A stretch of 64,000 bases of DNA, taken from positions 1-64,000 of the forward strand of contig JAWZYV010012348.1 of assembly GCA_038373885.1 (NCBI GenBank). The letters run 5' to 3'. Shown in pieces: positions 57,976-64,000 of this stretch. The stretch comes from Cheiracanthium punctorium. Its lineage: Eukaryota > Arthropoda > Arachnida > Araneae > Cheiracanthiidae. The notes beneath the pieces are model-generated. The model worked only from the letters and a program-made list of their open reading frames with translations. It did not search any database and was not told the origin of the DNA. The position numbers and the translations under genes are program-made. Each line of letters begins with the position of its first letter. Positions within the stretch are counted from its first letter, which is position 1.

Positions 57976-59000
57976 TGTCAGAGATATGAAAAGAAATGAT
58001 GCTGACTTGTTACAGGACTGTTGAAACAAAAACGTCGGATGATCCCGTTTCAGAGGTCGTACACAAATTAGGAAAGAAAACAAGGAATGAATAAATTAAT
58101 GTTACATTCGTCTATACTGATCTTGTGTTATCGCTCAATAACTTTGTCTAAATACATTTTTGGATTTCATGATGAATGGTTGAAACTTTGTACGAAATTA
58201 ATGCACCGAACACGTTTTACTAATTAGGAATTATTTTGTAAAGGGGTCGTATAAAAATAGAATATAAGAATCTATTATATGGAAAACAAAGGCTTAAACA
58301 ACTTTTATGTAGGATCACAAAATTAAATTTTATCACAAAATTGTGCTGATTTAGAGAAATGACTGGTAGCTTAATTCTGGTGTAACTTAGATCAGTGAAG
58401 ATTGGTTGATAAAGTGACAAAGTGTTTTCCTTGAAAATAGTTGTTGAAGCATATTTCTGATAGTAATATGAGCTAATTTTGACATTTTTTTTCGACTTTC
58501 CTTATTGCCGCTTTTTCCTTTATAAGAAAACCCGTAATAACCAGAAAACTTTTAGCAAAATTTGTTATTTATTAATCCAAATTTTCTGCTCTTTTCCGGT
58601 AGGACATTCATCCTTTTCCTTTACAGTCAGAAAAACATATTCAAGTTTGATCAATTATACCTGCATACTTCCATTTTTATCTGCCAAATAATTTTTATAC
58701 AACAATCTGCACATAGTGTTACGTTGTAAAAACAAGTTTTAACATTAAGCAGTGAACATCAAGCTCTTTTTGTTTTGATTTGCTTTAAATCGTATGGATT
58801 TTCTCTTAAAACCTGTAATGCGAATTAGCATTTTGTTGGGTATGCATATTTTACCTTAATTTTTTCACTCAAATGTACACCAGCCCAAAATAGTATTCCA
58901 ATATAAGAGAAATCTCATATTTCAGATTTGCGAATAATTAATTAGTTTTAGAAAAAACGCACAAGTAGACAAAAATATGGAAAATTGTAAATATATTTAA
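57976..59000. other. AT-rich sequence, no feature recognised
   Basis: Several short frames, none recognisable. Ends in the TTAA (58997-59000) that flanks the next element. Confidence 0.5.
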
Positions 59001-59512
59001 CCCTCTCGTCACTCTGAATCTCGTATGAGGCTCCTACTTCAAATAGCAATATTTAGAGAGAAAACAATTGAATTTAGTATTTTTTTCATTCAGTGATATC
59101 AATATCATTAATTCATGTAGAAAGTATATGAGGCTCTTAACTAGATGAATAAACGGTGCCTAGATTGCAGTACTAGTCAATTTAGATCATTTTTTACAGT
59201 TTTCGCTTCATTGTTTCAGGAGAAAAATTAAGAAAATATTTACGCTGCTTTTTTACCGTTTTTTTTTTTTCATTTTAAGGTAAGTATAGTTTTTTTCTTA
59301 TACCTCAACCTTTACCTAATATGTGCATCCTTTTAAATTAATTTTAGCATAACAAAATGCTTCGAAAATGCAGAAATTAATATGAGAAAAATCTAATGTT
59401 AATCGACATTAGAAAAAAATATTTTTGCATGATTTATAATAGTATTTCAGATGCATTAATTGCTAGACAGATTTTTTTTTCTCTAATTTTTCATAATTCG
59501 GTGACGAGAGGG
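59001..59512. mobile_element. 512-bp piggyBac-style MITE
   Basis: The termini are CCCTCTCGTCAC and GTGACGAGAGGG, perfect 12-bp inverted repeats, flanked on both sides by TTAA (58997-59000 and 59513-59516). TTAA target duplication plus CCC-starting ends is the piggyBac signature. Next to the ends, CTCTGAATC and CATAATTCG differ, so the terminal repeat is short. The interior is AT-rich without transposase. Also fits a larger group of TTAA MITEs of unproven parentage. Confidence 0.85.
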
Positions 59513-59516
59513 TTAA

Positions 59517-60074
59517 CTCAATTCATATTTCATGATAAACGAGTTTTAATATATTAAACAAACGTAGGATATTTGACTTTTACTCTATTACTTATTTTAG
59601 AAATGTGTTCTCGGACGTTTCTTTCTTTATTTTTATTAATCATGTCACTTACTTTTCTTGTAGAAATATTAAAACCACTCTTTCCACATATTTTTTTATA
59701 CTGGAAAAAAAAAGTTCTCTTCTCAAAGTGCAAAATTGTGACTTTCGATAAAATGTTTATTTTCTAACGACATTTTAAAATAATTTTCATAATACAAACG
59801 ATAATTAATTCCTAATCCGATTTTGATGCCAGAGAAATTTTATTTCTACATTTAAATTTAATTCACGGAAAAAGTCAACATCGTTACTAAAATATGTAAA
59901 CACACTTTCTATCTAGGCATGCTATTATTATTATTATCATTTATAATGTTATTGTAAAATTATATAAATATCTGTGAGCGATGTAATATTTTAAAGTTTT
60001 AATCAGCTTATATTATAAAAACCTAAAGAGTTTTCTTTTACTGTTCTCCTAAAATTTATCAATAACTCAACTGA
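59517..60074. other. AT-rich sequence, no feature recognised
   Basis: Non-coding; nothing identified. Confidence 0.5.
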
Positions 60075-60300
60075 CTCGCCTATTTTACGTGGATCGCTAA
60101 ACACTGTGTTTATTGTTGAGCCTTATATGGACGGGAAACAATAAAATTTATGACCGCAGTAAAATAATCGATAGCACTTTGTTCAGAACACACGTGCATT
60201 ACACAAATACTTATACGCTTGTCATAAAGGATGCACACCACACTCAACTAGGGTGACTAGGCATTTCCGTAAAGTAATGCTTGAAAATACTTAATCTAAC
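60075..60300 (+). repeat. Three-copy dispersed repeat, copy 2
   Basis: Best aligned with 62235-62480. Shared words are AAAATTTATGACCGCAGTAA (GAAATTTATGGCAGCAATAA in copy 3), AATAATCGAT, TTGTCATAAAGGATGCACAC (TTGTCATAAAAGATGCACAC), AGGGTGACTAGGCAT-like and AGTAATG(C)TT(G/C)GAA. Non-coding and not clearly bounded by inverted repeats. Confidence 0.65.
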
Positions 60301-60786
60301 GGAATTTCGAGTTATAGTTTTTAAGTGAAATAATACTTATTTAAGCTATTTATTCATACATAAAAAGGAACATTTACAATTATAAGAAATTAACAGCCGA
60401 TTGACATTATATATTCACTTAAAAAACAATAAAACTAATTCATAAAGAGATACAGGAAGCTAAGATCTATCATTAAAAATAATTATTTTAGATCAAACGT
60501 ATAAGTTGATTTCAAAAAAATCATTTTTTAAATTTCTGAGTATTTGAAAAATTAAAAAATTATTTATACATGTAGGTACTTAAAAATATTTATGATTCTA
60601 TTTTATGTTCTCTTAGAATATTTTCCTTTTGAAAAACCATTTTTCCTTCTATTAAGAGAAAATAGTGATTGTTTCATTCTCATTAACATAATTAAAATTG
60701 TTTGTAAAATAATTTAAATAAAGTAGTGGGGGTGCTATTTAGAAATATTTACTAACCGTGGAATTATATTTTCTTCTATGTATACA
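60301..60786. other. AT-rich sequence, no feature recognised
   Basis: Very AT-rich; nothing identified. Confidence 0.5.
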
Positions 60787-60964
60787 TACAGAGGAGACTG
60801 GCAAATTTACCATGTGTGTAAGGAGACCACTCTGTCAATAGAAATCACATTAGGACAGTTTCACTTTACAACAACCACACTTTAAGGCCTCTGTAAAGTG
60901 ACCAACATAAGGTAACCAGTTTTGTTCTTCCCGAGGGTGGCCACATTAGTCAGAATTCACTGTA
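60787..60964. mobile_element. 178-bp pogo/Tigger-like MITE
   Basis: The right end, inverted, reads TACAGTGAATTCTGACTAAT followed by GTGGCCACCC; the left end reads TACAGAGGAGACTGGCAAAT. TA lies at both edges. Internal GTGACCAACATAAGGTAACC and GGAGACCACTC words are typical of pogo/Tigger subterminal sequence. The left match is weak, so the left boundary is tentative. Confidence 0.5.
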
Positions 60965-61636
60965 TGTATACTATTAGTAATTTTGCTCAGGCCATCATCG
61001 GCTGGCTACGTGGCCGGTGGTAACCCGATCAAAATTGCTAGTAGGGTATATAATAATCCGTACGTGCCCAAAATGAGCATGAAAAACAGCACTTAAGATC
61101 CATGCGCAGTGTTATGCTAGCACTTGTTCATCTGTAGAAAATGTTTGCAAAGTTTTTTTAGGAAAAATGCCAAAATTTACTAGAAAAAAAATTCCAGAAA
61201 CAAATTAACTTTTTTTTTCAAAAAAATATTTAACAAATGCATACCCGAATTTTCGCTTAGTTAAATTTAAAAAGATCAATTTTTCTTGCGTCTGTTGTGA
61301 TGCTTATTTCAATAGCAATTAGCATCAACTGACTGCTAGATAATCTAGTATGAACGACGCATACTTAGTAAATTCGAAATTAATTAATTTGTGTTAATTC
61401 GAAAATAATATTGATACATTATAAATGATCGAATTATAATGGTATTTGTGCTAAATTTAACAGAGCTAATCCTGTAATTAAAAATGCTGTATCATGATTA
61501 TTTTTTTCTTGGGCGGATATTTGCCACTAGAAAGGTCTGATGTGTTAACCATTTTATTTTGGAGTTACCTGGTAGGCCTCCAATTTTACCCTTAAGAAGC
61601 GGATCTGCAGAATTTTTAGGCCAATCTGTATGCGAA
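60965..61636. other. Intervening sequence, possible repeat fragment
   Basis: A GC-richer piece at 60985-61075 (CATCATCGGCTGGCTACGTG, GCCGGTGGTAACCCG) looks repeat-derived but unassigned. The remainder is AT-rich. Confidence 0.4.
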
Positions 61637-61745
61637 ATCTGTACCCCGATTGGCACCCCATGGGTATCCTTTGAATATTGAGGACATCGGAGCTACGAGC
61701 AAACGAGAGTTTATATCAATATAAACTCTCTTTAGTGTACACGGT
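61637..61745 (+). repeat. Dispersed repeat, copy B
   Basis: Partner of 55297-55400. It carries a local inverted repeat GAGAGTTTATATC/AATATAAACTCTC at about 61706-61732 which the partner lacks. Confidence 0.55.
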
Positions 61746-62234
61746 CCATCAGCAGTCCAGTTAAAAGAGGTTGTCTTCATCTCAAGCATTGATCAAGATC
61801 AGCACCTACTTGAATTTTGGTGTTCTGATGGGAATCGAGATGCAGCTGGCGTGCCCCCTGCCGACACACCTTGATTATTGAGACTTTAATAGCTGACAGC
61901 TACACCTAAAAGTTTGATTGAAAACTCTGTTGCTCATCCATTTCTAAGTAGTATTCTTTATCTATACGCAATCGTCACATCGAACAATCTCAAAGCTTTG
62001 ATCACTTAATTTGTTATTGAATATGTGATTGATATGATTTTAAATGATTTCAAAATTTTAGAAAAATATCCGAAATGCATCTGAAGGTTTGACGGACCTT
62101 AAAAAAAGATCATTAATCCTCAAATATAGTTTAACCCTCAAATACAAAGAAAAGTCGCAAAAGTTAGTCACAAAGCTACTAATTTCGCATCATCCTTTGT
62201 AGATATATTTATACTGCAGTATTTATTTTTAAAA
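61746..62234. other. Intervening sequence, no feature recognised
   Basis: A slightly GC-richer part at 61760-61880 may belong to the repeat above. Nothing else identified. Confidence 0.45.
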
Positions 62235-62480
62235 TATCTAAAACTGCGTTTGGATTTAAAAGTGTATATAGATCCGTAAATATTATAGTTTTTATGGTTA
62301 AATGTGGTCGGGCGTAGTGAAATTTATGGCAGCAATAAAATAATCGATGCATATTGTAACGCAGCTACTTGTGTAACACAAATTTTCACATGTGGTTGTC
62401 ATAAAAGATGCACACAAACAGCAGACTAGGAATATGTCTAGAGTAATGTTCGAATATAATTCATCCAACGAAAAAGTGAA
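62235..62480 (+). repeat. Three-copy dispersed repeat, copy 3
   Basis: See 60075-60300. A frame of 82 residues on the minus strand (62298-62546) crosses it; it is not conserved in the other copies and is not taken as a gene. Confidence 0.65.
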
Positions 62481-62854
62481 AGTCATAAAATGTTCTCTTA
62501 AAGCCTTCCTTGCGCAATAATATGCTATCTTATATCGAAGAATCAAAATGATTTGTTGAATGGAAACGCTGCGTACAATTTGCGTAATTTTATATGATGA
62601 TGTTCTTAACCCTTAAAACTGTCATTTTTTAAGATTGTCAGGCAAAAAAATACGCAAGCATTAGTCGATTTTCCTATTTTTGATACCCGAAGAATAAAAT
62701 TGATTTCCATGAAATATGTAAGCCAGGATTCGTGCTGGTCCTCAATTTGATAAAATTCCAAGAAGTTGAAAAATTGTCCTAGTATGCCCTACTATTTATT
62801 GGTACTCTAGCATTTTAGAAAACTCAGGACAACTTTTAAAACATCAGACCTTAA
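62481..62854. other. AT-rich sequence, no feature recognised
   Basis: Non-coding; ends in the TTAA that flanks the next MITE. Confidence 0.5.
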
Positions 62855-63130
62855 CCCATTTATGCCTAGTGCCCCTTTTTTGGGACGGCATTTTCGCTAT
62901 TAGTCGAAAACGCTATTTATTTTTCCTAGGCTTTATTCATGAGTATTGAGCCTCAACTCTACAAAATATTTTAACATGACCCAGTAGGATGTTGATATTT
63001 CGATTTTTATGCATAATGATTTTAAAAGAAATCATCCCTTGTTCAAGAAGTTGACATCAGAAATTTATCTATTATTTCTGTTATCAGTAAAAATCGAAGA
63101 AAGTCGCAAAAATATCCAGGCATAAATGGG
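62855..63130 (+). mobile_element. 276-bp piggyBac-style MITE
   Basis: The ends CCCATTTATGCCT and AGGCATAAATGGG are perfect inverted repeats flanked by TTAA at 62851-62854 and 63131-63134. The interior is non-coding and includes CCCCTTTTTTGGGACGGCAT. A second copy of the same length lies in opposite orientation at 51169-51444. TTAA with CCC ends indicates piggyBac-type mobilisation. Confidence 0.92.
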
Positions 63131-63189
63131 TTAATACGACAATATTTCATAACTTCGGAATTTTAGCAAATCCCGAATCCGTACGAACC

Positions 63190-63227
<38 letters not shown>

Positions 63228-63802
63228 TTTTTTTATAAACGTGATCTTAGAATTACTTTTATCATTTCTGAAATCTGCTGAAAATTACAGAATTTGATGA
63301 AAACGGTGGCGTCAAAGGTTAGATTTTTTTTCCCAAAAACTATAGTAGTACTATAGAAAACGATTCTTCAAAAAGTAACACATAGTGACTGATCATAAAA
63401 TGCCGGCAAACTTACAACTCTACAGTCAAATATGTCTGTAGTGAATCCTGCTTTTAAGCCAGCAATTTTAACAGACTAATTTTATTCACAATTGCACTCC
63501 ATTTATTGCATTATTAACGCATTAACTACAGCAAAATGCTTGAGATAACTTTTTGCACACCGGTGTTGCGGGTTCGAGTTTCTGTAGTCAGTAAAGTATT
63601 GGACAAAATAAAAAACAATTTTGCGCATGTTCACAGAAAATCGTGATGTTTTAATTTATTAAAGTTTTGTAAATAATATATATTTTTTCTATATTTTCAT
63701 TACTATGTATAAATATATTTAATACAATTAATGTATTTGCAATGATATTCTCGTTCTGTATATATATATATATATATAGATATATATATATAATGTATGT
63801 AA
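63131..63802. other. AT-rich sequence with (TA)n
   Basis: TA microsatellites lie at about 63191-63226 and 63757-63791. A B-box-like GGGTTCGAGTTTC at 63570-63582 has no convincing A-box. Confidence 0.5.
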
Positions 63803-64000
63803 TACAGTGAAACCTGGTAAGTTGACCACCCAGTATTTCCACGTTATCATGGTCAACTTATCAAGGGTACAATACTTACATTTTATTTTCGAAATTTAAG
63901 ATCTATGTACTCATACATTATGCAGTATATGCAGTATATTACAAACACAGATACAGATATATTTATACTGCAGTATACAAATATGTAAAATATGTAATCA
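63803..64000 (+). mobile_element. pogo/Tigger-like element end, cut by the window edge
   Basis: TACAGTGAAACCTGGTAAGT followed by TGACCACCC is the classic pogo/Tigger terminal form. A mirrored TGGTCAACTTATCA follows at 63850-63863. The other end is not seen before position 64000, so length and coding content are unknown. Confidence 0.5.

Noticed and set aside
62298..62546. 82-codon frame with several Cys residues on the minus strand
   Set aside because: It lies over a three-copy dispersed repeat and the frame is not kept in the other copies.
1..64000. CRISPR array or bacterial operon
   Set aside because: No regularly spaced short repeats with unique spacers, no ribosome-binding sites or dense coding; the content is that of an animal nuclear genome.

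Overview
This is a strongly AT-rich, gene-poor stretch of an animal nuclear genome, most likely arthropod and probably a spider. The clues are Tc1/Tcb1-type, mariner (DD34D) and GTF2IRD2-like hAT transposase relics of kinds common in spider genomes, TTAA-flanked MITEs, tRNA-derived SINEs and abundant (TA)n. The organism call is inference from element types. I found no host protein-coding gene: nearly all open frames are short, AT-driven and unlike any family I know. Every recognisable protein stretch is a broken transposase or reverse transcriptase.

Layout. 0-12 kb: a small inverted-repeat MITE (0.9 kb), a possible hAT-like end pair enclosing a tRNA-type SINE and a 140-bp tandem duplication (2.1-5.0 kb), an inverted-repeat-bounded segment (6.5-7.6 kb) and a 124-bp foldback MITE (9.3 kb). 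12-16 kb: a mariner-like C-terminal relic and two elements with long inverted repeats sharing GGGTGATTC-type ends. 16.5-23.2 kb: an old segmental duplication. Its first copy is split by a nest of insertions (108-bp-arm palindrome, hAT MITE, tRNA-His-like gene with an AUG anticodon, retroposon tail, 92-bp tandem duplication); a dead Tc1 element lies just before its second copy. 23-38 kb: mostly featureless AT-rich DNA with tandem repeats, small MITEs and duplicated segments. 38-41 kb: a SINE head and a 1.4-kb hAT copy with a perfect 8-bp target-site duplication. 44.3-47.1 kb: a Tc1-like element with about 340-bp inverted repeats of IR/DR type, then a YIDD reverse-transcriptase fragment. 50-54 kb: two mariner relics, a piggyBac-style MITE and a hAT MITE. 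55-64 kb: a GC-rich inverted-repeat element carrying nine copies of a 78-bp satellite, two more TTAA MITEs, pogo-like ends and a three-copy dispersed repeat.

Nothing here forms an operon or pathway. The window reads as a graveyard of transposons in intergenic or large-intron DNA. The non-autonomous elements would have depended on transposases encoded elsewhere. The most unusual items are the 78-bp satellite inside an inverted-repeat element (56.3-57.6 kb), the long-IR/DR Tc1 element whose right inverted repeat contains the transposase C-terminus, the tRNA-His-like gene with anticodon AUG, and the pair of exactly 276-bp TTAA MITEs in opposite orientation.
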